64,000 nucleotides of DNA. Source: Paracoccus endophyticus. Lineage in GTDB: Bacteria; Pseudomonadota; Alphaproteobacteria; Rhodobacterales; Rhodobacteraceae. A program made the translations under genes and the position numbers. The notes beneath the pieces are model-generated. The model made no database searches and had not been told where the DNA came from. It saw only the letters and a list, made by a program, of their open reading frames with translations. Location of the stretch: NCBI RefSeq assembly GCF_003286075.1, contig NZ_QLUV01000009.1, positions 1 through 64,000 of the forward strand. Reading direction: 5' to 3'. Shown here piece after piece: positions 8,011-16,849 of this stretch; the first letter of the stretch is position 1, and every line of letters starts with the position of its first letter.

Positions 8011-8758
8011 CGGGCAGCTCATAGAAGTCGCGGTCGTAAAGCCAGGGCTCGCCCTCTTGCGGCAGGGCGCGCCGGAACGCCGGGCGCTGGGTGCAACGGT
8101 CCACATAGGCTTGCAGCGCGGGCGACAGGCGGACAAAGCGGCCCGCCGTCCAGACCGACCAGCCGACGGCGCAATCGACGCCCGAGAAGCCGCCCGCCAT
8201 CAGCCAGTCCTGCCCCTCGACCGTCTGTTCCACCAGCCGCAGGGTGCGGGCCAGCCGCGCCGTTTCCAGCTTCATCACGGTCAGCGAGCGTGCGCCCGGA
8301 TCGCGCAGCATCATGTGGCTTTGCGTAAGGTTCGCGATGTGCTGACCGATGGTTTCGGCGAAATGCAGCCAGTCAAGCCAGCCCATCCGCCCCTCGTCCC
8401 CCGGTGCCCGCCACAAATCGCGGCCGCGGGTTTCGCACAGGTATTCGATGATGGCGCCGGATTCGTGGATGACGCTGCCGTCTATCTGGATGGCCGGCAC
8501 CCGGCCCACGGGATGGATCGCGGCGTATTCGGCGGCGCGCATGTCCTTGCTGCGCAGGTCCATTACCCGCAGGCTGAACGGCAGGTCCAGTTCGTTCAGC
8601 AGCCACAGGATGCGCATCGACCGCGACAGCGGCACGTGCCACAGGATGATGGCGTCGCCCGCGCCCTCGACCGGGCCGCCGCTGGCCGGGGGCTGTGCGG
8701 GAGCCGGGGTCTGGGCGGGGGCCGGGGTTGCGTCCGGTGCCAGGGGGGAATCAGGCAT
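8003..8758 (-). CDS. Glutathione S-transferase family protein
   Basis: This is a 251-aa GST-fold protein. The thioredoxin-like N-terminal domain (about residues 36-115) contains PLSRSMRILWLLNELDLPF, GRVPAIQIDG and SGAIIEYL. An all-helical C-terminal domain follows. Unusually, about 33 Pro/Ala-rich residues precede the fold, so the true start may be further in. It overlaps mccA by 8 bp and the HMG-CoA lyase gene by 8 bp. It is therefore a member of the leucine-degradation operon, perhaps clearing reactive enoyl-CoA or acrylate-like by-products; that role is inferred. Confidence 0.88.
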   Translation of the reverse strand: MPDSPLAPDATPAPAQTPAPAQPPASGGPVEGAGDAIILWHVPLSRSMRILWLLNELDLPFSLRVMDLRSKDMRAAEYAAIHPVGRVPAIQIDGSVIHESGAIIEYLCETRGRDLWRAPGDEGRMGWLDWLHFAETIGQHIANLTQSHMMLRDPGARSLTVMKLETARLARTLRLVEQTVEGQDWLMAGGFSGVDCAVGWSVWTAGRFVRLSPALQAYVDRCTQRPAFRRALPQEGEPWLYDRDFYELPDD

Positions 8759-10676
8759 CGTCGTCCTCCAGCCGGATCAGGGGTGCGCCAGCCTCGACCT
8801 GGTCGCCGGCGCCCGCCAGCACCTCGGCCACGGTGCCGTCGCGGGCGGCGGTCAGGGTATGCTCCATCTTCATCGCCTCGAGGATCGCCAGCCGGTCGCC
8901 CGCCACCACCGTCTGGCCCGGGGTGACGAAGACCGCCTTGACCAGCCCCGGCATGGGCGACAGCGTCAGGCCCCCGCCCGCCGCCTCGGCCTGCCGGTCC
9001 AGCGGATCCTGGGGCACCAGCGTCAGGCTGCGGCCGCCGAAGACGCTGACGCCCGCCGGATGCGCGACGATGCGCGAGCGGCGGGGCGAGCCGTTGACCC
9101 ACCAGCGTTCGCCTTCGTGCGATACGTCGTGCACGGTGCCGTCCAGCGTCACGCGGGCGCGGCCGGGTCCAAGAACCTCGATCGCGGCCTCGCCGCCCTC
9201 CCAGGTCACGGTGCGCCTGAGGGGCGACCACAGGGTGATGCCGCCGCGCACGGCGGGGTCGTGCAGCCCCGCCACGCCCAGCGCGGCCAGCGCGCGCGTT
9301 TCGGCCGGGGGTTCGGCCTGATCCAGCAGGTCGTCCAGGTCGCGCCCGATCAGGCCGGTATCGACCTCGCCCCGGCGAAAGCCCTCGTGCCGGGTCAGCG
9401 CGATCAGGAAGTCGATGTTGGTGACGGTGCCCGCGACCTCGGTATCCACCAGCGCGGTTTCCAGCGCGCGCAGGGCGATGGCGCGGGTCGGGCCGTGGGT
9501 GATGATCTTGGCGATCATCGGGTCGTACCACGGGCTGATGCTGTCGCCCTGGCGCACGCCCGTTTCGTTGCGAGCGTTCTTGGCGAACGTCAGGTGGGCG
9601 AGCTTGCCCGTCGCCGGCAGGAAGCCGGCCGGCACGTCCTCGGCGTAAAGGCGGGCCTCGAAGGCGTGGCCGGTGATGGTCAGGTCCTGCTGGCGCCTGG
9701 GCAGCGGCTCTCCGCTTGCCACGCGCAACTGCCATTCGACCAGATCGACGCCGGTGATCGCCTCGGTCACGGGATGCTCGACCTGAAGGCGGGTGTTCAT
9801 CTCCATGAACCAGAAGCCGTCGGGGCGCAGGCCGTGGCTGCCGTCCACGATGAACTCGATGGTGCCCGCGCCGGCGTATCCGATGGCCTCGGCGGCGCGG
9901 ACGGCGGCGGCACCCATGGCGGCGCGGACCTCGGGCGTCATGCCGGGGGCCGGGGCCTCCTCGATCACCTTCTGGTGGCGGCGCTGCAGCGAGCAGTCGC
10001 GCTCGAACAGGTGGACGGCGCGAAGGCCGTCGCCGAAGACCTGCACCTCGATATGGCGGGGGGCGGTGACGTATTTCTCGATCAGCACGGACGGGTTGCC
10101 GAAGGCGGTCCGCGCCTCGCTCTGCGCCGAGGCAAGGGCGGCGGCGAAGTCCTGCGCGCGTTCGACCAGCCGCATCCCCTTGCCACCGCCGCCCGCGACC
10201 GCCTTGATCAGCACGGGATAGCCGATGCGCCCCGCCTGCTCGCCAAGGAAATCCGCGTCCTGGTTGTCGCCGTGATAGCCGGGAACGACGGGAACGCCCG
10301 CCTTTTCCATCAGCGCCTTGGCCGCGTCCTTGAGACCCATGGCGCGGATGGCGCTGGCGGACGGCCCGATGAAGACCAGCCCTGCCTCATCGACCGCGTC
10401 CACGAACGCGGGGTTTTCCGACAGGAAGCCATAGCCCGGATGGATCGCCTGCGCGCCACTGTCCAGCGCCGCCTGGATGATGACGTCGCCGCGCAGGTAG
10501 CTGTCCCGGGGCGCTGCGCCGCCGATATGCACGGCCTCATCGGCCATCGAGACATGGCGCGCGCCCCGGTCGGCGTCGGAATAGACCGCGACGGTCCCGA
10601 CCCCCAGCTTGCGGCAGGTGTCGATGACGCGGCAGGCGATCTCGCCCCGGTTGGCGATCAGGATCTTGCTGAACAT
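8751..10676 (-). CDS. mccA: Methylcrotonoyl-CoA carboxylase, biotin-carrying alpha subunit
   Basis: This 641-aa subunit carboxylates its own biotin with ATP and bicarbonate, then hands CO2 to the beta subunit. The order is a biotin carboxylase domain (FSKILIANRGEIACRV at the start, GGGGKGMRLV in the ATP-grasp loop), a linker domain and a C-terminal biotinyl domain. The biotin lysine is K603 in EAMKMEH. ATG 10676 has a GGGGCGA ribosome site; longer upstream frames run into the intergenic repeat. The adjacent beta-subunit gene and HMG-CoA lyase point to methylcrotonyl- rather than propionyl-CoA. Confidence 0.95.
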   Translation of the reverse strand: MFSKILIANRGEIACRVIDTCRKLGVGTVAVYSDADRGARHVSMADEAVHIGGAAPRDSYLRGDVIIQAALDSGAQAIHPGYGFLSENPAFVDAVDEAGLVFIGPSASAIRAMGLKDAAKALMEKAGVPVVPGYHGDNQDADFLGEQAGRIGYPVLIKAVAGGGGKGMRLVERAQDFAAALASAQSEARTAFGNPSVLIEKYVTAPRHIEVQVFGDGLRAVHLFERDCSLQRRHQKVIEEAPAPGMTPEVRAAMGAAAVRAAEAIGYAGAGTIEFIVDGSHGLRPDGFWFMEMNTRLQVEHPVTEAITGVDLVEWQLRVASGEPLPRRQQDLTITGHAFEARLYAEDVPAGFLPATGKLAHLTFAKNARNETGVRQGDSISPWYDPMIAKIITHGPTRAIALRALETALVDTEVAGTVTNIDFLIALTRHEGFRRGEVDTGLIGRDLDDLLDQAEPPAETRALAALGVAGLHDPAVRGGITLWSPLRRTVTWEGGEAAIEVLGPGRARVTLDGTVHDVSHEGERWWVNGSPRRSRIVAHPAGVSVFGGRSLTLVPQDPLDRQAEAAGGGLTLSPMPGLVKAVFVTPGQTVVAGDRLAILEAMKMEHTLTAARDGTVAEVLAGAGDQVEAGAPLIRLEDDDA

Positions 10677-10704
10677 GCGTTCGCCCCGTGTTGCCCGGCC
10701 GCAC

Positions 10705-10760
10705 CGGGGGTTTTCCACCCCCGGACCCCCGGAGGATATTTGTGCAAGGAAGAAAGACCT
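10705..10760. repeat. Intergenic GGACCCCCGGAGGATATTT-type motif
   Basis: Between mccB and mccA there is a GC-to-AT step: CCCCCGG runs, then GGATATTTG, then AAGGAAGAAAG. I recall near-identical strings in many intergenic spaces of Rhodobacteraceae genomes, often beside gene ends. This is the only copy I noticed in the window, so calling it a dispersed repeat rests on memory of other genomes. Confidence 0.35.
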
Positions 10761-10776
10761 GGGATGCAGCGCATCG

Positions 10777-12381
10777 TCACATCCTGAACAGGCCGAAGCG
10801 CGTGGGCTCGATCGGCGCGTTGAGGCTGGCGCGCAGGCTTAGCGACAGCACGTCGCGGGTCTTGCGCGGGTCCACGATGCCGTCATCCCACAGGCGCGCC
10901 GAGGCGTAGAGCGGGTGGGACTGGCGCTCGAACATCTCAATGGTGGGGCGCTTGAACTCGGCCTCGTCCTCGGGCGACCAGCTGCCGCCCTTGCGCTCGA
11001 TCCCCTCGCGGCGGACGGTGGCCAAGACGCCCGCCGCCTGCTCGCCGCCCATGACGCTGATGCGCGAGTTGGGCCAGGTCCACAGGAAGCGCGGCGAATA
11101 GGCGCGCCCGGCCATGCCGTAGTTGCCGGCGCCGAAGCTGCCGCCGACCAGCATGGTGATCTTGGGCACTGCGGTCGTCGCCACCGCCGTCACCATCTTG
11201 GCGCCATGGCGGGCGATGCCCTCGTTTTCGTATTTTCGCCCGACCATGAAGCCGGTGATGTTCTGAAGGAAGATCAGCGGGATGCTACGCTGAGAGCACA
11301 GTTCGATGAAATGCGCGCCCTTGATGGCGGCTTCGGAAAACAGCACGCCGTTGTTGGCGACGATGCCGACGGGGCAGCCCTCGATGTGGGCAAAGCCCGT
11401 GACCAGCGTCTCGCCGAAGCGCGGCTTGAACTCGTCGAAGCGGCTTCCGTCCACGACGCGGGCGATGACCTCGCGGATGTCATAGGGGGTCCGCAGGTCG
11501 GCGGGGACGACGCCGAGGATCTCCTCGGGGTCGTAAAGGGGCGGTTCCGGCGACTGCCAGACCACCGTCTGCGGCAGGCGGCGGTTCAGGTGGCTGACGG
11601 CGCGGCGGGCGAGCGCCAGCGCGTGGCTGTCGTCCTCGGCCAGATAGTCGGCCACGCCCGACAGGCGCGTGTGCACGTCGCCCCCGCCCAGATCCTCGGC
11701 GCTGACGACCTCTCCGGTCGCCGCTTTCACCAGCGGCGGGCCGGCCAGGAAGATGGTGCCCTGGTCGCGCACGATGATCGTGACGTCCGACATGGCGGGG
11801 ACATAGGCGCCGCCCGCCGTGCAGGACCCCATCACCACGGCGATCTGGGGGATGCCCTTGGCGCTCATCTGCGCCTGATTATAGAAGATGCGCCCGAAAT
11901 GGTCGCGGTCGGGGAAGACCTCGTCCTGATTGGGCAGGTTCGCCCCGCCCGAGTCCACCAGATAGACGCAGGGCAGATGGCACGCCTCGGCGATCTCCTG
12001 CGCGCGCAGGTGCTTTTTCACCGTCATCGGATAATAGGTGCCGCCCTTGACGGTGGCGTCGTTGGCGACAACCATCACGTCCAGGCCATGCACCCGTCCC
12101 ACGCCCGCGATGACCCCGGCGCCCGGCGCCGCGCCGTCATACAGGTCATGCGCCGCCGTGGCGCCGATCTCCAGAAAGGGCGAGCCGGGGTCGAGCAGGT
12201 TCGCCACCCGTTCGCGCGGCGGCATCTTGCCGCGCGCGGTGTGGCGGGCCAGCGCCTCGGGGCCGCCGCCAAGCGCCGCGGCCTCGGCGGCCTGCCGGAC
12301 CGGGTCCAGCATCGCCAGATGCGCCTGCCGGTTGGCGCGGAAGGCGTCCGACGAGGTCAGGGCCGCCGATTTCAGTTTCAT
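10777..12381 (-). CDS. mccB: Methylcrotonoyl-CoA carboxylase beta subunit
   Basis: This 534-aa carboxyltransferase moves CO2 from biotin to 3-methylcrotonyl-CoA. Both acyl-CoA carboxylase CT halves are visible. The N-terminal half runs from [19 protein letters not shown] through the acyl-CoA site [13 protein letters not shown]. The C-terminal half contains [15 protein letters not shown] and [16 protein letters not shown]. Length matches the family. The start is followed upstream by a 140-bp divergent intergenic region shared with ompW. The gene is 100 bp from mccA on the same strand. Confidence 0.96.
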   Translation of the reverse strand: MKLKSAALTSSDAFRANRQAHLAMLDPVRQAAEAAALGGGPEALARHTARGKMPPRERVANLLDPGSPFLEIGATAAHDLYDGAAPGAGVIAGVGRVHGLDVMVVANDATVKGGTYYPMTVKKHLRAQEIAEACHLPCVYLVDSGGANLPNQDEVFPDRDHFGRIFYNQAQMSAKGIPQIAVVMGSCTAGGAYVPAMSDVTIIVRDQGTIFLAGPPLVKAATGEVVSAEDLGGGDVHTRLSGVADYLAEDDSHALALARRAVSHLNRRLPQTVVWQSPEPPLYDPEEILGVVPADLRTPYDIREVIARVVDGSRFDEFKPRFGETLVTGFAHIEGCPVGIVANNGVLFSEAAIKGAHFIELCSQRSIPLIFLQNITGFMVGRKYENEGIARHGAKMVTAVATTAVPKITMLVGGSFGAGNYGMAGRAYSPRFLWTWPNSRISVMGGEQAAGVLATVRREGIERKGGSWSPEDEAEFKRPTIEMFERQSHPLYASARLWDDGIVDPRKTRDVLSLSLRASLNAPIEPTRFGLFRM

Positions 12382-12449
12382 GCCGGGTGCTCCTGTGAAG
12401 GCAGGCGGGTGCGGCGTTCTGTCGCAGACGCGCCCACGCCGCCAAGGGT

Positions 12450-12463
12450 TTGATCTGGATCAT
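12450..12463. promoter_or_regulatory. FNR/FnrL-type box upstream of ompW
   Basis: The 14-bp site reads TTGAT-CTGG-ATCAT, one base off the known TTGAT-N4-ATCAA consensus. It is centred about 65 bp before the ompW ATG and lies 68 bp upstream of mccB on the other strand. E. coli ompW is a known FNR target, which makes control of ompW the more likely role. Confidence 0.6.
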
Positions 12464-12521
12464 ATGACGGGCCCGTGAACGGGCGCAGGGCAGCGGCAGA
12501 CGATCGAACGGGAGAACAGTG

Positions 12522-13130
12522 ATGAAGATGATCAGCCTTGCCGCCCTTGTCGCCGTGCTGGCAATGCCCGCCCTGGCGCAACAGGCGGGTGACTGGACCA
12601 TCGGCCTTGGCGCGGGCAGCGTCATGCCCAAGGACGACAACGGCACCGTCGCCGCCACCCTGGATGTCGAGGTCGACGACGACATCCGCCCGACGCTGAC
12701 GGTGGAATACTTCCTGCGCGACAACATCGGGGTCGAACTGCTGGCCGCCACGCCCTTCAAGCATGACGTCAACGTCAAGGGCCTGGGCAAGGTCGGGACG
12801 GTCGAGCACCTGCCGCCGACGCTCAGCGTCAACTATCACTGGGACACCGGCTCGGCCTTCAAGCCCTATGCCGGCGTCGGCCTGAACTGGACGAACTTCT
12901 GGGGTGAATCGACCACCGGCGCACTGGCCGGCAACGACCTGGACCTGGAACACAGCTTCGGCCTGGCGCTGCAGGCGGGCGCCGACTGGTGGCTGAACGA
13001 CCGCTCGGCGATCCGCGCGACCGTGCGCTGGATCGACATCGACAGCGACGCTTACCTGAACGGCGACAAGATCGGCGAGGTCGAGATCGACCCCATCGCC
13101 GTGCAGGCCGCCTATGTGATGAAGTTCTGA
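12522..13130 (+). CDS. ompW: OmpW-family outer-membrane protein
   Basis: A 202-aa precursor of an eight-stranded outer-membrane beta-barrel. A signal peptide covers about residues 1-20 (MKMISLAALVAVLAMPALAQ). The mature chain has GDWTIGLGAGSVMP, VEYFLRDNIGVELLAATPF, YHWDTGSAFKPYAGVGLNW and ends in a phenylalanine (AAYVMKF), as porin-type barrels do. ATG 12522 directly follows a GTG; GGGAGAA upstream is the ribosome site. OmpW proteins are thought to pass small hydrophobic compounds. The gene sits on the opposite strand inside the leucine cluster. Confidence 0.92.
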   Translation: MKMISLAALVAVLAMPALAQQAGDWTIGLGAGSVMPKDDNGTVAATLDVEVDDDIRPTLTVEYFLRDNIGVELLAATPFKHDVNVKGLGKVGTVEHLPPTLSVNYHWDTGSAFKPYAGVGLNWTNFWGESTTGALAGNDLDLEHSFGLALQAGADWWLNDRSAIRATVRWIDIDSDAYLNGDKIGEVEIDPIAVQAAYVMKF

Positions 13131-13154
13131 AACGACGGCTCTCGCCGTCAGCAG

Positions 13155-13182
13155 GGGGCGTCGCCCATCGCGGCGCCCCTTT
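13155..13182 (+). terminator. Terminator after ompW
   Basis: GGGGCG (13155-13160) pairs with CGCCCC (13174-13179) and TTT follows. A second small hairpin, GACGGC/GCCGTC (13134-13149), precedes it directly after the ompW stop. Confidence 0.55.
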
Positions 13183-13219
13183 GCCGTTCGCCGGCGCCGC
13201 GATTGCCGCACGGCCGCCA

Positions 13220-14380
13220 TCAGTCCAGCGCCATCAGTTCACGCCCGATCAGCATGCGCCGGATTTCAGACGTCCCCGCCCCGATCTCCATCAGCTTGGC
13301 GTCGCGGAACAGGCGGCTGACGACCGAATCGTTCAGGAACCCCGCGCCGCCCAGCGCCTGCACGGCCTGATGGGCCTGCACCATCGCCTGTTCGCTGGCA
13401 TACAGCACCGCGCCCGCCGCGTCCTGACGCGTGACCTTGCCCGCGTCGCAGGCGCGTGCGACCTCGTACACATAGGCGCGGGCGGTGTTCAGCGCGACAT
13501 ACATGTCGGCGATCTTGCCCTGCATCAGCTGGAACGACCCGATGGGCTGGCCGAACTGGCGGCGCTCGCGGACATAGGGCATCACCTCGTCCAGGCAGGC
13601 GGCCATGATGCCGGTGCCGATACCCGACAGGACCAGCCGCTCGTAGTCCAGCCCCGACATCAGGACGCGGACCCCCTTGCCCTCTTCGCCCAGGACGTTC
13701 TCGAACGGCACTTCGGCGTTGTCGAAGATCAGCTCGCCCGTGTTCGAGCCGCGCATCCCCAGCTTGTCGAAATGCGGCCCCTGGGTGAAGCCCCTGGTCC
13801 CCTTTTCGACGATCAGGGCGGTCATGCCGCGGCTGCCCGCCTCGGGGTCGGTCTTGGCATAGACGATCAGCGTGTCGGCGTCGGGGCCGTTGGTGATCCA
13901 GTACTTGCTGCCGTTCAGCACGTAATAGCCGTTCCGCCTGTCGGCGCGCAGCTTCATGCCGACAACGTCGCTGCCCGCCCCTTCCTCGGACATCGCAAGG
14001 GCGCCCACATGCTCGCCGCTGCACAGCCTGGGCAGGTACTTGCGCTTCTGCTCGTCGGTACCGTTCAGCTTCAGCTGGTTCACGCACAGGTTGGAATGGG
14101 CGCCATAGGACAGGCTGACCGAGGCGCTGGCGCGCGCGATTTCCTCGACGGCGATGGTATGGGCCAGATAACCCATGCCGGCGCCGCCGTATTCTTCGGG
14201 GACGGTGATGCCCAGCAGGCCCAGCTCGCCCATCTCGCGCCACAGCGCGGGCGGAAAGACGTTGCTGCGGTCGATTTCGGCGGCCATCGGCCTGACGCGA
14301 TCCTGCGCCCAGCGGTGCACCATGTCGCGCAGCGCGTTCACATCCTCGCCCAGGTCGAATTCCATGCCACGCGTGAACAT
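13220..14380 (-). CDS. ivd: Isovaleryl-CoA dehydrogenase
   Basis: This 386-aa acyl-CoA dehydrogenase uses FAD to oxidise isovaleryl-CoA to 3-methylcrotonyl-CoA, passing electrons to ETF. Family motifs include AMSEEGAGSDVVGMKL, YWITNGPDAD and the RRQFGQPIGSFQLMQGKIAD helix. The position of the catalytic Glu in LVLSGIGTGIMAACLDEVM fits the IVD type rather than short-chain dehydrogenases. The ATG at 14380 follows a strong GAGGAGG; an upstream extension of 12 codons lacks one. It heads the same pathway as the mcc genes but is separated from them by ompW. Confidence 0.95.
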   Translation of the reverse strand: MFTRGMEFDLGEDVNALRDMVHRWAQDRVRPMAAEIDRSNVFPPALWREMGELGLLGITVPEEYGGAGMGYLAHTIAVEEIARASASVSLSYGAHSNLCVNQLKLNGTDEQKRKYLPRLCSGEHVGALAMSEEGAGSDVVGMKLRADRRNGYYVLNGSKYWITNGPDADTLIVYAKTDPEAGSRGMTALIVEKGTRGFTQGPHFDKLGMRGSNTGELIFDNAEVPFENVLGEEGKGVRVLMSGLDYERLVLSGIGTGIMAACLDEVMPYVRERRQFGQPIGSFQLMQGKIADMYVALNTARAYVYEVARACDAGKVTRQDAAGAVLYASEQAMVQAHQAVQALGGAGFLNDSVVSRLFRDAKLMEIGAGTSEIRRMLIGRELMALD

Positions 14381-14563
14381 CCAGCCCCTCCTCAGGGTTA
14401 TTGAACGTATGTTCATTTAAAAGGCTTATGCCGCAGCATCACGGCGCCGGTCAACAGAAAGCTTAGCGGCTGATGCGCGGTCTGTCTGCGGCGGCGGGGG
14501 CAAGCCCGCCGCGACCGCCCCCGTCTTGCGTGGCGGCGCAGCACTTGCCATAAGCACCGGCGC

Positions 14564-14639
<76 letters not shown>

Positions 14640-14852
14640 TCCTCATGTCAAGCAAGCACTTGGACGCCCGTTTCGCCCGGTGCGCCGAATCACGGTGACG
14701 CACCGGCACGGGGTGTCCCACGTCCGCTGGCCGCTTCCGCCTGCGCTGCACCCGTCCCGCCGTCGCAAGGCCAACCGGGTTCCAGCCATCGGGTGTCCCT
14801 GCCGGTGGCTGCCCCGGTGTGTGATGCCGGTGCGATACCCGGGCCTGCCCGC

Positions 14853-15902
14853 TCAGCCGCCCCAGGTGCGGTCCAGCATGGACAGCCAGTTGCGCCAGGC
14901 GATCTTCTCGACCAGCGCGGAACCATAGCCGTGGTCCTGCATGGCCCCGATCAGGCGTGGCAGGGCCGCGGCGTCCGGCAGGTCGGCAGGCATCAGGGCG
15001 CCATCGAAGTCGGAGCCCAGCGCCACGCCGTCCTCTCCCAGGATCGCCAGCAGGTGGTCGAGGTGCCGCAGCATCGTGTCGAAGCCCTGCACCGGCAGGC
15101 GCTTTCCATCCGGGCGCAGAAAGCCGCTGGCAAAGTTCAGCCCGACCAACCCGCCCGACTCGGCGATCTGGCGCAGTTGCCGGTCGGTCAGGTTGCGCGA
15201 ACTGGGCGCAATGGCGTGCGCGCAGGAATGACTTGCCACCAGCGGCGCATCGCTGAGCCGCGCGACGTCGTCACAGCCCTTTTCGTTCAGGTGCGACAGG
15301 TCCAGCATGATCCGCAGCGCGTTGCATTCGCGCACCAGCGCGCGCCCGTCGGGCGTCAGTCCCTCGCCGGTGTCGGGCGAGGCGGGGAACGCGAACGGCA
15401 CGCCGTGGCCATAGGCGGTCGGCCGCGACCAGACCGGCCCCAGCGACCGCAGCCCCGCCGCGTGCCACAGGTGCAGCGCGTCCATGTCGCGGATCGCCTC
15501 GGCCCCTTCCATGTGCAGGACGGCCGCGATCCTGTCCGCCACCATCGCCGCGCGGATGTCCGCGGCGCTGCGGCACAGGCGCAGCAGCCCGGCCCGATCC
15601 AGCGCCAGCAGATGCGCCGCCTGCGCAAACGCCTGCGGCAGGGCGGCCGCGTGGGGCACCTGCGGAGGCAGGTCCAGCGCAAAGGGCGGGTTCTGCATGC
15701 GCGTCAGCAGCCCGTCCAGGTCGCCGTGCTGCAGGTCGGGAATCCACAAGGCGAACAGCCCGCCGACCATGCCCCCCGCCCGTACGCGCGGCAGGTCCAG
15801 ATGCCCGGTCCCGTCCCCGTCCCGCCACAGCGCCGCCGCGCGGGGGCCTGCCGCCATCAGCCGCTGGACGAAATCGTTGTGCCCGTCGAAAACCGGAATC
15901 AT
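14853..15902 (-). CDS. Membrane (renal) dipeptidase family zinc peptidase
   Basis: A 349-aa amidohydrolase-fold dipeptidase. Metal-site motifs are visible in order: the N-terminal DGHND, HMEGAEAI for the bridging Glu, DLSHLNEKG, VASHSCAHA and GSDFDG near the C-terminus. The family hydrolyses dipeptides, including D-amino-acid ones. ATG 15902 has AGAGGCAGG upstream. There is no signal peptide, so it should be cytoplasmic. It is a single gene, with tRNA-Val downstream and the divergent ABM gene upstream. Confidence 0.92.
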   Translation of the reverse strand: MIPVFDGHNDFVQRLMAAGPRAAALWRDGDGTGHLDLPRVRAGGMVGGLFALWIPDLQHGDLDGLLTRMQNPPFALDLPPQVPHAAALPQAFAQAAHLLALDRAGLLRLCRSAADIRAAMVADRIAAVLHMEGAEAIRDMDALHLWHAAGLRSLGPVWSRPTAYGHGVPFAFPASPDTGEGLTPDGRALVRECNALRIMLDLSHLNEKGCDDVARLSDAPLVASHSCAHAIAPSSRNLTDRQLRQIAESGGLVGLNFASGFLRPDGKRLPVQGFDTMLRHLDHLLAILGEDGVALGSDFDGALMPADLPDAAALPRLIGAMQDHGYGSALVEKIAWRNWLSMLDRTWGG

Positions 15903-16035
15903 CGCCTGCCTCTCATGCTGCCGGGCGCGACACTGCGCCGGGGGGGCGCGCCGGCACAAGCCGCGCGGTTGCCGGCGCGCCCATGGCCGCCTTGCCCCTT
16001 GCACGCGGGGCGCGGCGTGTCATCCTGCACCCACG

Positions 16036-16046
16036 CTGCAGTGCAG
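16036..16046. repeat. Short palindrome CTGCA-G-TGCAG upstream of the ABM gene
   Basis: A perfect 5+1+5 palindrome just before the GGAGG ribosome site of the ABM gene. The same CTGCA-N-TGCAG core lies inside the longer palindrome upstream of the parA-like gene. It may be chance. Confidence 0.25.
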
Positions 16047-16056
16047 GAGGATTGCC

Positions 16057-16374
16057 ATGCCCCAGATCCGCGCGGATGCGCCCGTGCAGACCGTGATCTG
16101 CACCTTCGACGTGACGCCCGGCACCGCGCAGGATGTGCTGGACGCGCTGAACGATGCCTATGTCAGCGTCATCTCGCGCCAGCCGGGGTTCGTGGCGGCG
16201 GCCGTTCACCTGAACGATGCCCAGACCCGCATCGCCACCTATTCGCAGTGGCAGGCGCGCACCGACTATCAGGCGATGCTGCGCACGCCCGAGATGCGGG
16301 TCCGCAACCGCGCCATCCACGCCATGTGCCGCAGCTTCGAGCCGGTGATGTACGAGGTCGCGGCGGTGTACTGA
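16057..16374 (+). CDS. Antibiotic biosynthesis monooxygenase (ABM) domain protein
   Basis: This 105-aa protein has a single dimeric alpha/beta ABM fold. Signs are VICTFDVTPGTAQDVLDAL, then SVISRQPGFVAAAVHLNDAQTRIATYSQWQ as short quotable parts of one continuous pattern, and a final FEPVMYEVAAVY strand. Relatives include heme-degrading and quinol monooxygenases as well as proteins with no known activity; nothing here picks one. GGAGG lies seven bases before the ATG. It has no operon partner on its strand. Confidence 0.83.
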   Translation: MPQIRADAPVQTVICTFDVTPGTAQDVLDALNDAYVSVISRQPGFVAAAVHLNDAQTRIATYSQWQARTDYQAMLRTPEMRVRNRAIHAMCRSFEPVMYEVAAVY

Positions 16375-16849
16375 CCCCGGCAGGACTGCCCAGCCGTTCG
16401 TTCGATGCGACACCATGGGCGCAGGAGCGGTGAAGGCCCGCTGTTCATTCAGCTTTGGCGTCCTTTCCCCCAGCGCCTCTGCGTCAGAGCGGGGACGAGC
16501 GGGGCCCGCCGCGCTTTCCCCAGGATGGTTCGGCAGATCGGAAAGCCCGACCCCGCCGCTGGCCCGCGATTGCTGGACCAAGGACGGCTTGCCGTATTCG
16601 TCCGGGCTGACCCGGCATCCGCCTTGAGGGCGTTCCCGGTCATTCCGGAACATCGCAGCAGGAACGCCAAGGCTGATCGGGCCGGACCGACCTGTCTGGC
16701 GGACAGGATTCTGCGGCCTGCTGGCCGCCCGCGCCACATCTTTCCTTTGCGGGTCGCTGCCGATGGCAGGGCTTCTGCCTTGCCATGGACCGCCGATGCT
16801 GCAATGCAGCATGATCCTTGGGGCCGCAGCAACGCGGGGGGAAACAGTC
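16375..16849. other. 475-bp region without a recognisable gene
   Basis: No open frame here has a ribosome site or a convincing protein pattern. The stretch is slightly less GC-rich than its neighbours and ends in the palindrome at 16796-16812. It may be a long leader of the parA-like gene or a decayed gene. Confidence 0.5.
16796..16812. promoter_or_regulatory. 17-bp palindrome upstream of the parA-like gene
   Basis: ATGCTGCA and TGCAGCAT form perfect 8-bp arms around one central A, 37 bp before the GTG start. ParA-type proteins often repress their own gene through such sites, so this is a candidate operator; no direct proof is visible. Confidence 0.45.

Noticed and set aside
8349-10787. 812-codon plus-strand open frame opposite mccA
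   Set aside because: Same antisense effect; the composition is not protein-like and mccA is certain.
16375-16849. Several 70-220 codon open frames on both strands upstream of the parA-like gene
   Set aside because: None has a ribosome site or a recognisable domain, and they overlap one another in conflicting frames.
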